Assembly: GCA_949987705.1 (NCBI GenBank)
Contig: OX465282.1
Span: 97,018,070 to 97,082,069, forward strand
DNA length: 64,000 bases
Direction of reading: 5' to 3'
Source: Thereva unica
Lineage: Eukaryota > Arthropoda > Insecta > Diptera > Therevidae
The notes below the pieces were generated by a model, which saw only the letters and a list, made by a program, of their open reading frames with translations, was not told where the DNA came from and did no database searches. Positions within the stretch are counted from its first letter, which is position 1; each line of letters starts with the position of its first letter. This document shows, in pieces, positions 10,310 to 20,660 of this stretch. The translations under genes were made by a program, and so were the position numbers.

Positions 10310-12010
10310 ACAAAGGAGTTGCGCTGACGGCCTTCCTCGAAATCGAGGTCTAAGTAGCACTTTCTGCAACTGGATTGACTCTATGCTGAGAGCTCGCAAA
10401 CCAATGGTCTCTCATGTTGAGGGGTCTCTGGCGGGCACTACAGCAAAGGCTGCCCACAGGGATGAGTTTTATCTCCACTTCTCTGGTGCCAACGGCCGAA
10501 ACTTTTTCGCCCAAGGTTACGCTGACGATGTCGTCATAGTAGTTACAGGTGAAACTGAAGGAGCCATGTCAAGGCGCCTACAGCAGGCACTAGATCTGGT
10601 CTCTAGCTGGTGCGAGAGCGTAGGACTAAAAGTCAATCCAGACAAAATGATTCTGGTTCCTTTCACTAGGAAACGATCACTACCGGGACTTTTGAAACCT
10701 ACACTCGCAGGCAGAACTATAGGCTTCTCACAACAAGCCAAATATTTAGGAGTGACACTAGATGCCAAGATCAACTGGAACCAGAACATGGACACTCTAA
10801 TAAATAGAACGCGCAGATCTGCGGGCTTGCCGCAGAGCTTGTAGTTCCATTTGGGGCTTGCAACCGAAAACCACGTATATTGGATATACACCACCATCAT
10901 TAGGCCCATGGTAACTTATGGAGCTTTAGTTTGGTGGCACAGAACGACGCTTAAGGGTCTCATGACCAATTTAAGCAAAATTCAAAGAATGCATCCGCAC
11001 TTCTCCGACGGCAACGCTGAAGACTCTCCTCAATCTGGTAGCCATCCACCTGGAGGTAGCGAAGTCCGCCATAAACGCGGCGCTGCAGCTGAAAGTGAAT
11101 AGTCACTTGGGCGCTGGTCTTGGGCGAGGACATTCTATTATAACCAACATCATAGAAGAGATTCTGGAAGCAGGGATGCATACCTTTCAGAATCTCAAAT
11201 TTTGAGCGACCTTCTGTGCACATACAGGATAGGCTATCTTGGACTTTTCCTAAAGTATTACCGGGCGGACTAGTATGGTACACGGTTGGCTCTAAAACAG
11301 AGACAGGTGTGGACGCCGGAATCTGGAGTGAAATCCCCAGATTCAGCAGGGCGATAAGCCTAGGCACTCTAGCAACTGTCTTTCAAGCAGAGGTGTACGC
11401 TATTCTAGTATGCACTCATGAGAACTTAAGAAGGGCCTACCAAAATAAACGAATTTTTATCTTCTCTGACCGCCAAGCGGCAATTAGAGCGATAAGGTCC
11501 CGTAGGACCAAGTCGAAATTAGTTTGGGACCGGCAAAATGCTCTTGATGAGTTGGGCGTTCTCAATCTAGTTACTTTTGTATGGGTCCCGGGTCACCGGA
11601 GCTTCAAAGGCCACGAAAATGCGGATGCCTTGGCTAATGGACTCTGATATTGCATTCATAGGTCCAGAGCCGGCTATTGGGGCACCGTCCAGCTTGCTGC
11701 AAAGGGCCCCGACCGATCGGACTGAAACATACTGAAGGCTGGAGGTCCGCGCCTGGACTGGACAACTCTAAGCGGTTCCTTCCTATGCAGTCCCCTAAGG
11801 ACCCCACATGTAGGCTTTGCGTGGAAGAGGATGACACTGCCCTCCACGTTTTCGGTGAGTGCCCCGCAATAGCGAGGAGCAGGGTTTCTTTGTTTGAGGA
11901 GTCCTTGCTCGAACCCTCAAGTCTAAGTAACAAGCCACTAGGCAGACTCCTGAATTTGTTCAATCGGTCTGGCCTACAAATATGAGGTATAGGGGTTGTA
12001 GTACAATAGG
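10310..12010 (+). pseudogene. Non-LTR retrotransposon with RNase H domain (LOA/I-group like)
   Basis: Frames in order: AFLEIE and the first RT motifs (about 10335, degenerate); RT palm with GYADDVVIVVTGETEG and SVGLKVNPDK (10515-10660); KYLGVTLDAKINWNQN (10740-10790); WIYTTIIRPMVTYGALVWW (10880-10935). An RNase H domain follows at 11216-11647, with TVGSKT, AEVYAIL, FSDRQAAIRAI and WVPGHRSFKGHENADALA, though the first catalytic Asp (TDGS type) is changed to TVGS. A C-terminal zinc-knuckle-like region CRLCVEEDDTALHVFGECPA (11815-11870) closes the ORF. Frameshifts near 10842, 11102 and 11650 break it. The YADD is intact. Confidence 0.85.
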
Positions 12011-12269
12011 CCAAATGAATGGCCTCAGCACTTTTTGGACCCAATACCTCACACAAAAAAAGGCTCTATGTACAAAGTATGGCTCTACCCACTTACTTTG
12101 GAAGACAACTATGAAAAAAAAGTGCATGTCCGCTCCGACGCGTGACCGTAGTTTGCTCCTGAAAAACAATTGTCTTAAAATATCAATAGGCAAAAGAAGC
12201 AAATGAACCAATCTATTTATTTAATATTGATTTGTTAAAACATATTAGATACATTTTATTTTCTACTTT
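12011..12269. other. No gene seen
   Basis: LINE 3' flank, AT-rich, no recognisable feature. Confidence 0.45.
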
Positions 12270-12720
12270 TTAGTCTGTTATATGTTTTCCACCAAGTTGG
12301 CCGCCATTTTGAATTTCGAATAAATTTACACCACTAATTGTTTTCCACTTGTCATGTCCTTTCACTTGATACCAACGTCGGAGGTCGGGGAACGTAAATG
12401 CAAAAATTAGCCGCCTTCTTTGAGCCGCCATCTTGATGTTTTTTACAAAATGGTCAGTTTGCACTGTCAATTTAAAGTTGGTCGGACCAATACTGAAGGG
12501 TTGTGAAGAAAAAGGCAACCGGCCGCTATTTTGGATCCGCCATGTTGATTTTGTGACTGTCGCATTACATTGCCAGGCGAACATATGTGCATAGCTAATT
12601 CTATTATACCTGGCATGCCCTTTCATTAGATACCCATGTCGGTGGTCGGGGAGCATAAATGCAAACATCGGACGCCATCTTGGAACCGCTATCTATATTA
12701 TTTTACAAAATGGTCGCATT
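12270..12720. repeat. Two tandem units of about 258 bp carrying a TTTCAYTWGATACC motif
   Basis: Two related segments repeat the order: GCCGCCATTTTG-type sequence, then CCTTTCACTTGATACC or CCTTTCATTAGATACC, then GTCGG(A/T)GGTCGGGGA, then ACAAAATGGTC. The motif copies are near 12358 and 12618. The same ATACC-type motif occurs in the array at 14325-14720 and inside the MITE at 34706-35542. Non-coding. Confidence 0.65.
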
Positions 12721-13694
12721 GCTTTGTCACGCAAACTGTGCATATTAGTCCAGGCGCTAGAGCAGTGAAACCTATAACTTTTGGTTTTGGCGTGATGTAA
12801 CGGACTTTTTTGGTGGAATCGGTCAGAAATGATATCCTCAACAATATTTAGGGGGTGCGCAAGCATGAAACTCCCTGGAAAACTTTTGGTAGCCCAAAAA
12901 CTGAAAAGTTCACTAAAAATTCCCTGTTTTTTGGCCTTTCTTGTTAAATATCTCTTAACGAAGGCTTCTAGGCGAAAAATTTGTTGAGCAAGTTTTGTTC
13001 GTTATTAGATTTGCTAAAACTTACCCTAAGGTGGATTTTTGAAATTTGAATTTTTGCATTGCAAAATAGCCGAAAACCGCGAAAAAAAGTACCTCACTTT
13101 AAAGTTAGCACAAGGAAAGGAGAGACCATTATCTTCCAATTTAATTTTGGAATTAAATAGTTAAAGGCATGATTAACTTATATCCAAAACCCGATCACGG
13201 TCGGTCAAATAGTTTTTGCATAATGAATTTTGCAATTAAGTGAATTTAAAAAGTTAAATTTGTTACTGCGCCAAAAGAAAAACTCCCATGTTGGTCCTGA
13301 TTTTTTTACGTATGCTCTAAGACTCTCTTTACAATATCCAATCATTAAAATTCTGGTTTTTAAATTTTTTTTATGGTTTTTATTTTTTTTAAGATTTTTG
13401 GCAAAAAACTGCAACTAAGGCGTTTTTTCCACAAAAATTGCTAACTCGGCGGCGCCAGGAATACTAGGCGCGTTTCAAATTCGCTCGAAAAAGGACTCAG
13501 TTTCTATTGAGCACAACTTTCAATAAAATATTGTTAAACATAATTTCTTAAACAAATTAGAAAAATTACCGAATTTTGTTTGAATTTTTTTGTTGTTACT
13601 AGCTCGGACGCGGTGCGGCTCGCTGCACTGAACGTTAAAACATTTAAAATTAATTCAAAACTTCAAAATTAAACTCTTCATAACTGAAGATCTA
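12721..13694. other. No gene seen (about 1 kb)
   Basis: AT-rich; resembles non-coding repeat sequence, with AAAAACTTTTGG and TTTTTGGCC runs. No protein recognised. The overlapping 60-70 aa frames near 13205-13418 on opposite strands are low-complexity Phe/Leu/Lys. Confidence 0.45.
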
Positions 13695-14325
13695 TGGGGA
13701 GAAAACTAAGTTGATGCAACAATCCAGAGCTGGAAGTTTTAGAATGAGAAGAAATATAACTATCGACGAGCACAATCTAGAAGTAGTCGATAAAACAGTC
13801 TACCTGGGGTCTACAATTACAAAACAAACGGAAGACATAACTCGACGAATACTACTGGCTAATAGAGCTTTTTATGCCCAAAAACTAATCCTGCACTCAA
13901 AATTTGTGCACAAAAAAACGAAACCTTCACTCTACAAAACACTAATACGACCAGTAATGTGCTATGGCAGCGAGACTTGAACTATGGCATAAAGGAACAA
14001 GTCAACAGGTTTGAGAGGAAAGTTCTCAGATGCATAATAGGCCCTACCAGAGAGGATGGAATATGCCGAAGGAGGTACAACGACAAGTTGAATGAAATTT
14101 TTGACGACCCAGAACTCTCAAAGTTTATAAAAATCAACAAACTGAGACTAGCCGACCAGGTAATCGGGATGGAGGATAATCGCATCCCAAAACGGCTTAT
14201 GGCATCAGAAATTTCGGGAAATAGACCAGTACGTAGACTCAGGATGAGATAAGGATACACACTGTGACGGCTGACGCAATGGTTAACAACCGAAACTGGA
14301 GACAGTCTACAAGGGACCGAATAAA
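13695..14325 (+). pseudogene. Family C non-LTR retrotransposon, RT C-terminal part
   Basis: Starts abruptly within the RT at EEKTKLMQQSRAGSF and runs through NITIDEHNLEVVDKTVYLGS, KTLIRPVMCYGSET (13711-13980). After a one-base frame change it continues with FERKVLRCIIGPTREDGICR and LRLADQVIGMEDNRIPKRLM (13959-14252). It aligns with the minus copy at 7838-8330 and contains the segment missing there. A stop follows RRLRMR, and the copy is cut off near 14325, where a short tandem array begins. The upstream half of the element is absent. Confidence 0.8.
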
Positions 14326-14720
14326 TGCCGTCATTTTGTTCCGGCCGCCATTTTGAATTTGGAATGACGTCGCACAGATAATTATACTTGTCATATCCTT
14401 TCATTTGATACCCATATCAAGAGGGTTGCAAGGAAAAAATAGTCCGCCGTTTCGTGATGGTCGCCATGTATAATTGGAATGACGCCACTCAGAAATATTT
14501 GTATTCCCACTTGTCATAACCTTTCATTTGATACTCATATCAAGGGAACCGTAAAGACATATTTGATCCGCCATTTTTGGCGGCTGTCATTTTTAATTTG
14601 AAATTACGCTACCCAGCTAATTATATTCTACTTGTCATACCTTTCACTTGACACCAATGTCGATTGTAGTAAAAATTGTAATCCGACTTTTTATGCTGGC
14701 AGCTATTTTGATTTTGGACG
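14325..14720. repeat. Three tandem units of about 120-125 bp with CTTTCATTTGATACC motif
   Basis: Each unit has a GCCATTTT-type block, AATTTGRAATGACG-like sequence, ACTTGTCATAYCCTTTCA, then TTGATACYCATATCAAG. Motifs are near 14398, 14520 and 14640; the third is the most diverged (CACTTGACACC). Non-coding. Related to the units at 12270-12720 and, in inverse orientation, to a segment near 35200. Confidence 0.7.
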
Positions 14721-14927
14721 AATTCTACCATATCGTAGAATCTGGTTATCTTAGATACCCACGGTATTAAGAAACAAGGTCATGTAAGGGCCACCTAGTT
14801 ACGTCAACAACAACAAAAGCTTTGATTTTATAAGCAACGCATAGTCCGCCCCACGACAGGTCGTTGGAGCTTTCATGACGAAAGACTTATAAACTACGCT
14901 GCTGCCTCAAATATATATTTTTTCCAT

Positions 14928-15118
14928 TTCGAAAGGTAGGTTGTTTCCATACTGGAGCTGGGCTGGAGCAATAAAAACTTTACATTCAAAATTATCTTTT
15001 ACTTTTTAGTCCATTTTAAAATAAAAGCGTATTTTTAAGTTTTTTTAAACTATATTTTTTTATTTTTTACTTTTTATATGTATGTCTTCCGCCATTTTGT
15101 AGTGACCGCCATAATAAG
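14928..15118 (+). repeat. Dispersed repeat, copy 1 (related copy at 25325-25517)
   Basis: Shares the order GAAAGGTAG(G)TTGTT, GGCTGGAGCAAT(A/G)AAAACTTTAC, TTCAAAATTAT, CATTTTAAAATAAAAGCGTA and CTTCCGCCATTTTGT with 25325-25517. The first part of the order also resembles the left flank of the array at 12240. Non-coding; probably part of a MITE or other dispersed element whose ends I could not define. Confidence 0.65.
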
Positions 15119-15845
15119 TTGTTGGATAGGTCTTTTTGACCTGAATATACGTTACTATGGCGCCTAGTTCGAAATCTCTGTTCGTTCTGAGTATATCCTA
15201 TTTCCAATGAACGCAGAATTCCTCCACCTATACATGATGATAAAAACGATGGTTCTATCTTATCCAATTTTGGAGATTGGAGTCGAAGTTTTGGGTGTTT
15301 TTAACAAAAATGTCAACTTCACCTACCTCCAAAAAATACGTAAGACCTATCCAACAACGTATCACACATAACTATTGGAGATGGTACCATTGTCCATATA
15401 TTTTCCGGCGTCCTCCTTTAAATAAATTGTAAATATTTTCCTGTTGGTTTGGTAGAATTTCTTTATATGGCATCACTTAATTGTTATCATGGCTGTCGTT
15501 GTCAGTTACTTGGTTAAATCAGTGTGTAAAGTTTCTCTTTGTTGTTTGTGGTTAAAATCCAAAATGTTAAAGTGGAAACTATATTGTGAAATGTTATTGT
15601 CATTGAATTGTGAAATTTGTTTGTGTTTTGTTGTGTGCTGCTCTTTTGCTGGTGATCTTCATGAAATTCATCAGCTTAGGTTGTTAAAATCCAAAATATT
15701 TAACGAAATAAACTGGAAAAGAAATATTATGTTTGTAATATGCAAATTTGTTTGTATTTTGTAGTGTTTAACTTGGTTCAGAATGTTTGTTTTTTCTCGT
15801 TATTTTGTAAACCAGTAAGAAGGCAACTTCAGTTACATATGGCTG
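15119..15845. other. No gene seen
   Basis: AT-rich; a 91-aa Cys/Leu-rich frame at 15489-15764 has no recognisable domain and probably arises by chance. Confidence 0.45.
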
Positions 15846-15930
15846 CAGTACCGGCTTTAGGGGTGGGAAACCCCGGGAGACCGCCCGAGGGCGCCATGTC
15901 CTCGGGGCGCAGCCGCCGCGATCCAGTAAT
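15846..15930 (+). mobile_element. GC-rich hAT-like terminus (ZMYM-type)
   Basis: A sharply GC-rich block in AT-rich DNA starting CAGTACCGGCTTTAGGGG and containing short inverted blocks (GGGTTTCC-like, CCGCCCGAGGGCG, CCTCGGGG). CAGTRCCGGCTTTAGGGG is the form of terminus seen on hAT elements with ZMYM-type transposases; this is recognised from memory and not searched. No matching opposite end in the window. Confidence 0.4.
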
Positions 15931-16069
15931 GCATTCATTCATTTAGTTATTAAATGATAACACCTCCAAAATACAAGATATAACACCGGATATGCACAGG
16001 AAGTAAACAAAACATGTGTTGGAAAAAAACGTAAAAGACAGCTGGTAAGGGCGCTTTATTATACGATCT

Positions 16070-17446
16070 TTCGGGACTATTGCCTTTAGTTTCTACCAAT
16101 AAACCAATTCTGGGCAATAGCAGTTCAAATTTTGGCGCCCCTCCACCTTATCTTCAACAACTGTTATCGACAAGAAAGCTCCCTAACATATGGGAAAAAT
16201 CCTATCTCAGTCCAATCCCCAAAAGAGCTAATAAGCACTCGGCGGAAAATTACAGGGAATTACATCTTATCAACAATTACTAAACTTCTCGAGAAACTTG
16301 TTTACGCTAAGATTGCTTTTCTAACCGACCCATGTTTTAATGAACAGCAACATGGTTTGAGAAAGGGATGATCGACTACTACAAACCTTATGATTCTAAC
16401 CTCCGATGTACTATGTAGCATGGAGAACGGTCCTCAAATAGATACGGGATATACTGGCTTCAGTTTTATTTAAAAAACTACTAAAATTTGGAATATTAGG
16501 TCCTGCCCCGGAATGGAATAAATCATACAAAGCTTAGATTGTCAGATTTCAGGACTTCTATCAAAAGAAAAGTAACTTCCGGGAACGCAAGGGTAGCCAT
16601 CAAGGCCCGGTGTTATTAAATATATTTATCTCAGACCCTATCGGAAAACTAGAGGATATTCCGTATATCTTCTATGCCGATGACCTCAAAATTTATAATG
16701 GCCTAAGGTACCAGAACGACATAACTTTCTTTCAAACAACGCTAAACGCGTTGCAAGACTGGTGTACCACCAATAAATCACAACCCAACATCAGTAAATG
16801 TCATTTAATTACTTTCTCCCGCAAAAGAAACGCAGAGCTGCAGGATTATTATCTCAACGAACAGGCCTTATACCGTGTATGTAGATCAAGTTGTAGATTT
16901 AGGCATTGTTCTAGACAATACATTAAATTTCAACTTGAACTGCTGGCTTTATAAAGAGAAGATTCGAAGAATTCAATAACGTTCGGGCAACAAAAACTCT
17001 TTTCTGTTCGCTCGTCCGCCCAATCCTGGAACATGAGTGCCCGATCTGGGAACCATATATTTAAGGTAAGTAGCGGTACGTTGGGCTTAGTATAAAAGAA
17101 ATTTGTCCTCTTCGCTTTGAAAAACTTCCAAGCTCTAAAATCTGTAAATTGCTTGCTTAGTGTTTCCAGAGGAGGAAATATATAATTTGTGGCGACCCGA
17201 CTGCGAAGGTGGTTCAGCGCCATCTACATGTTAAAAACGTTCATACACAACAACATGTTACAGAAGAACCACTGTACACAAACGAAACAAAAATACTTTG
17301 CTTTAGACCAAATTTAGATTTAATTTTAGGATAAGTAAGCATTGATGTATTTTAACGTTTAATTTATGAATTGTTTTAGAATAAGAAATGAGTTCTCTTT
17401 GTACAGCCATGAAGAACCATAATAAAAGAATAATAAATAATCCTAT
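16070..17446 (+). pseudogene. Non-LTR retrotransposon of Jockey/CR1-like type, RT to 3' UTR
   Basis: Pieces in order: LPNIWEKSYLSPIPKRANKH and ENYRELHLI (RT motif 1), ITKLLEKLVYAKI, QHGLRKG (16250-16370), a degraded palm start, then IPYIFYADDLKIYNGL with intact YADD (16655-16705), LNALQDWC, NISKCHLITFSRKRN, and a DLGIVLDNTLNFN-like region around 16900. After 16960 fragments resembling LVRPILEYGSPVWDP-type sequence appear with frameshifts. An AATAAAAGAATAATAAATAA tail at about 17420-17441 fits a LINE 3' end. Several frameshifts and stops make it non-functional. Confidence 0.75.
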
Positions 17447-17464
17447 CTCCTATCTAATTATTCC

Positions 17465-17492
17465 TATGAGGATTGGGAGTCAAGTCCCCATA
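17465..17492. repeat. 28-bp direct repeat, left copy, itself near-palindromic
   Basis: Reads TATGAGGATTGGGAGTC then AAGTCCCCATA. An exact second copy is at 20344-20371, and the two bound a Gypsy gag-pol segment. The arms TATGAGGA and TCCCCATA pair with one mismatch; here the pairing extends into the flanks (TTCC/GGAA), but not at the right copy. The core is flanked by TA on both sides at both sites. Confidence 0.75.
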
Positions 17493-18145
17493 GGAAATTG
17501 GTGACCCCGAACACAAGCGAAGAAGGCCGACGACGTTCGAAGGAAGAAGGACCCCGAATACAAACGAAGGAGGCCCGACGACGTCCGAAGGAAGGAGGAC
17601 CCGAATACAAGCGAAGGAGGCCAACGACAAGCGAAGGAAAGAAGAGAGACCCCGAATCCAAGCGAAGGAGGCCTAACGACAAGTGAAGGAAGGCAGAGTT
17701 ACTCCGAATACGAGCAAAGGAGACCCGAATACGAGCGAAGGAAGACCCGAACGCGAGCGAAGGAAGGAGGAAGTCCCAAAGACGAAGACCAATCCCGAAT
17801 ACGAGCGAAGGAAGACCAGTCCCGAATAAGAGCGAAGGAAGACCAGTCCCGGATACGAGCGAACGAAGACCAGTCCCGAATACGAGCGAAGGAAGAACCG
17901 ATCACGAGTGAAGGAAGGAAGGAGCCCCAAAGACGAGCGAAGGAAGACCCCTACCTAGAGCGAAAAGAAGATCCCGAGTACGAGTGAGGGCCCAGCCAAT
18001 TGCTAAGGCCCTAACGAAGGTTCCGGACGGTGAGGCTAATCAAGGACCTCCAACCGAGGAAAGTAAGGACGATAAAGAAGCGAGAAGAAGACGATAAGGA
18101 AACGAGAAGAAGACGATAAAGAAGTGAGAAGAAGACGACCCATTG
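17493..18145 (+). repeat. Gypsy leader with GAAGGA-rich minisatellites (27-bp and 22-bp units)
   Basis: Begins AAATTGGTGACCCCGAAC, a form compatible with a tRNA primer-binding site (TGGTGACCCC) just inside an LTR, although no LTR could be delimited. It is followed by many AGCGAAGGA repeats. From about 17785 to 17890 the period is 27 bp (GACCAGTCCCGAATACGAGC + GAAGGAA). From about 18068 to 18133 a 22-bp unit (GACGATAAAGAAGCGAGAAG + AA) is present three times. It is open in more than one frame because of the short period, but is better explained as a repeat-rich leader than as protein. Confidence 0.6.
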
Positions 18146-18462
18146 CCGAACGCTAAAGAATTTGCAATGAAGACAGAAGTTAGTATTTAGTGTTAAGAGG
18201 TTGTTAAATTATTCATACAAAAGTCAAAACACATGAAACATACATATTTGTATTAAGTCCACTAACCACGAGTTGCTAACGGTGAATTCGACCGATTTGA
18301 CAAAGTTTTCTTTCGTGTGTTGCAAGTATTACTGTTCGGGAAATACGGGAACCGGGCAGTATACATATTAAGTCTTTCGCAAGTAAAAGTCAATTCAGAA
18401 GTACACGCGAAGTCTTTTATACACGTACATATATCTTCACAAACTGGGAAGGAATTGGTGAC

Positions 18463-19416
18463 ATGGATCAGCCAGCTGAAACACCAAGTGCTGTGCAGGC
18501 ATCAGCCGACGAACAACAGCCACCACCCCGTTTCGAAGCAGCTTCCTCAACGGGTCATGGTCACGAATACGAAGGCAATCACATAAATGCGGTGTCTAAT
18601 ATTAAGTTACCACAACCATTCTGGAAGACATCTCCAGCCAGGTGGTTTGCGGTGGCGGAAGCCGCGTTTGGATTGAACAGGATCACTGCGGACTCTACGA
18701 AGTTTAGGCATGTCTTGGTTAATTTAGATAGCGAAATACTGGGAGTCATAGGGGACATAATAGACTCTCCACCAGAAAGAAACAAGTACGACACTTTGAA
18801 GACACGTATCATCACAGCGTTTGGTGAGTCATCTGAGACACGAGTGCGGCGTCTATTAAGGGGACAGCCAATTGGAAATGAGAAACCCTCGTTATATCTC
18901 CAGCGCCTGAGGAATTTGGCTGGAGGTCAATGCAACAATACTGTGCTGCGTTCGCTGTTCATTGAACAGCTACCTGAGCAAGTACGTGGTATCATAGCCG
19001 TCAACGATACTGAAGATCTGAGCGGGTTAGCACTTCAAGCGGATCGGATTGTTGAAGTCATGCAGCCGCACGTCTATGCGCTGGAAAGGAAAATGCACGA
19101 GGATCCAGATAAGGGATTTAAGCAAACGCGAACGGGACATAACACAAGAGGTGATAGCGCAGGAAGAGGTGACAACGCGAACGACAGCGTCATCAACGAG
19201 CTGAGACTTGCTGTTGAAACTCTGTCGAAGGAGGTGAGGAATCTCCGGTCAAGGTCACGTGGTAGAGACAACGTCAGGCACGCACGAGGTAGATCGAAAT
19301 CGCCATGGAGAAAACCACAGGAGAACAGTGGAACTTGTTTTTACCACCAAATGTTTGGAAACAAGGCACGTAAATGTCGACAACCGTGCTCTTGGAAGAA
19401 GAATTCGGAAAACTAG
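18463..19416 (+). CDS. gag: Gypsy-type retrotransposon Gag
   Basis: A 317-residue ORF with the layout of insect Gypsy/Metaviridae Gag. A short acidic N-terminus leads to KLPQPFWKTSPARWFAVAEA at about residues 46-65, then an alpha-helical capsid-like region (LYLQRLRNLAGGQCNN, LFIEQLPEQVRGII). The C-terminus has a charged Arg/Ser-rich stretch and a Cys/His pattern (CFYHQMFG, KARKCRQPC, about residues 293-310). Such Gags coat genomic RNA into particles. The start was chosen as the first ATG preceding the WF motif. The frame is intact, but pol downstream is broken, so the copy is not autonomous. Its last 43 bases overlap pol in the -1 frame. Confidence 0.8.
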   Translation: MDQPAETPSAVQASADEQQPPPRFEAASSTGHGHEYEGNHINAVSNIKLPQPFWKTSPARWFAVAEAAFGLNRITADSTKFRHVLVNLDSEILGVIGDIIDSPPERNKYDTLKTRIITAFGESSETRVRRLLRGQPIGNEKPSLYLQRLRNLAGGQCNNTVLRSLFIEQLPEQVRGIIAVNDTEDLSGLALQADRIVEVMQPHVYALERKMHEDPDKGFKQTRTGHNTRGDSAGRGDNANDSVINELRLAVETLSKEVRNLRSRSRGRDNVRHARGRSKSPWRKPQENSGTCFYHQMFGNKARKCRQPCSWKKNSEN

Positions 19417-20343
19417 GGGAACCGACGAGTACTGAGGCGTCCGTCGGTCAGCGATCAAGCTCAAAACGTCTCTTAATGCAAGACCGAAAGACTGGCACGC
19501 GATTTTTAATTGATACGGGAGCTGATGTTTCTGTGCTACCGAATAATTTTAGTAAAAATTGTCAAAATGATTCTGAGTTTTTTCTTTATGCTGCAAATAA
19601 TACCAAAATACCGACTTATGGACAAATGAGAATGACTGTTGATTTCGGATTAAGACGCATCTTCACATGGAACTTCATCATTGCTGACGTAGCGCAGCCG
19701 ATTGTAGGAAACGATTTCTTACACGAGTACCATCTACTTCCAGATCTGAGGAATCGGAAGTTAATAGACAGTATAACGAACCTTACCGCGTATGGCACGC
19801 TGACAGCAAGCAAGACGCCAACAGTTACAACGGTAGGGGAGGAGAATGAATTTCTCAAGCTAGTCAAAGAAAATATCGACGTCACACGAAGAGGGAAGTA
19901 CAGAGAGCCGAAGCACAACGTGAGGCATTACATAATCACGAAAGGTCCACCTTGCTACGAACGCCCCCGACGATTATCACCAGGCAGATGCAAAGCAGCA
20001 CGAAAGGAAATCAACGAATGGATAGAAGAGGTATTGTTAGCCCCTCAAGCAGCCCTTACGCAAATCCCATGATGATGACAAAGAAGAAGGACGGAACATG
20101 GAGATTATGCGGGGACTATAGACGATTAAACAAGATGACGTTACCAGACAAATATCCTGTACCGAACATACAAGATTTTTCACATCGTTTGCATGGATGT
20201 ACCTACTTTACAACGCTGGATTTGGAAAGAGCGTATTTCCAGATACCAATGGCACCTGAAGATCGAGAGAAGACGGCGTTAATAACACCGTTTGGACTCT
20301 TCGAATTTAACGTAATGCCATTTGGACTAACAAATGCCGCATA
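19374..20343 (+). pseudogene. pol: Gypsy-type Pol: protease and start of reverse transcriptase, truncated
   Basis: The frame overlaps gag by 43 bases at -1, consistent with ribosomal frameshifting. Aspartic protease signature LIDTGADVSVLP lies at about 19506-19545. The RT N-terminus follows after a one-base frame change near 20030; from 19952 on, the frame shows KKKDGTWRLCGDYRRLN, TTLDLERAYFQIPM and FNVMPFGLTNAA. The ORF stops at exactly that point (20343), because unrelated sequence beginning with the 28-bp repeat replaces the rest of the palm, including the YxDD motif. RNase H and integrase remnants of a related copy are inside the hAT at 20757-23087. Confidence 0.8.
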
Positions 20344-20371
20344 TATGAGGATTGGGAGTCAAGTCCCCATA
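20344..20371. repeat. 28-bp direct repeat, right copy
   Basis: Identical to 17465-17492. It starts immediately after the truncated Gypsy RT codons, so the Gypsy segment is bracketed by direct repeats. Confidence 0.75.
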
Positions 20372-20539
20372 AATTTGATGATTTATGCGCCATCTGTTTG
20401 TTAGAAGTTGAATCAACAGTTGTTGTTACGACTTTGTTGGGGTTTGAATTTACGATTTATCCACTAAATAAGTTTTTGTGTGGATAATTAAAAAGTGTAT
20501 TCCTTAATTAATCCTACGAATCCGTTAAGGCTTAAAAAC
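20372..20539. other. No gene seen
   Basis: AT-rich, TTAATTAATCC-type sequence; not recognised. Confidence 0.4.
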
Positions 20540-20660
20540 GTAACAATATTAAGATTTTTCTTCTGATTAATCTTGATATATTTAAATTAATTTTTATGAA
20601 GTTGCTTATTTGGTTAAGGAAAGCAATGCTTCCTTTGCTTCCAAAGGGGAACCGCCACTG
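20540..20660 (-). mobile_element. hAT-family terminus (same family as 39933)
   Basis: Read on the minus strand from 20660: CAGTGGCGGTTCCCCTTTGG, then AGCAAAGGAAGCATTGCTTT and AAATAAGCAACTTCATAAAA. This matches the left end of the hAT at 39933-40060 over about 120 bp with scattered differences. The other end is not visible; the adjacent 8 bases (GTCCGTAC) do not recur at a candidate left end in the window. Confidence 0.65.

Noticed and set aside
10517..12056. Minus-strand ORFs of 130-140 codons
   Set aside because: Shadows of the RT and RNase H domains read on the plus strand.
12270..14720. A CRISPR-like repeat-spacer array
   Set aside because: Units are diverged 120-258 bp tandem repeats in a eukaryotic genome, not short identical repeats with unique spacers.
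17222..17487. A 5' LTR for the Gypsy element
   Set aside because: The sequence fits a LINE 3' UTR with an A-rich tail, and no second copy exists in the window to define an LTR.
17464..17930. Arg/Ser/Phe-rich minus-strand ORFs as a repeat protein
   Set aside because: Open frames are a by-product of 27-bp and similar repeats in the Gypsy leader; the repeats are open in several frames.
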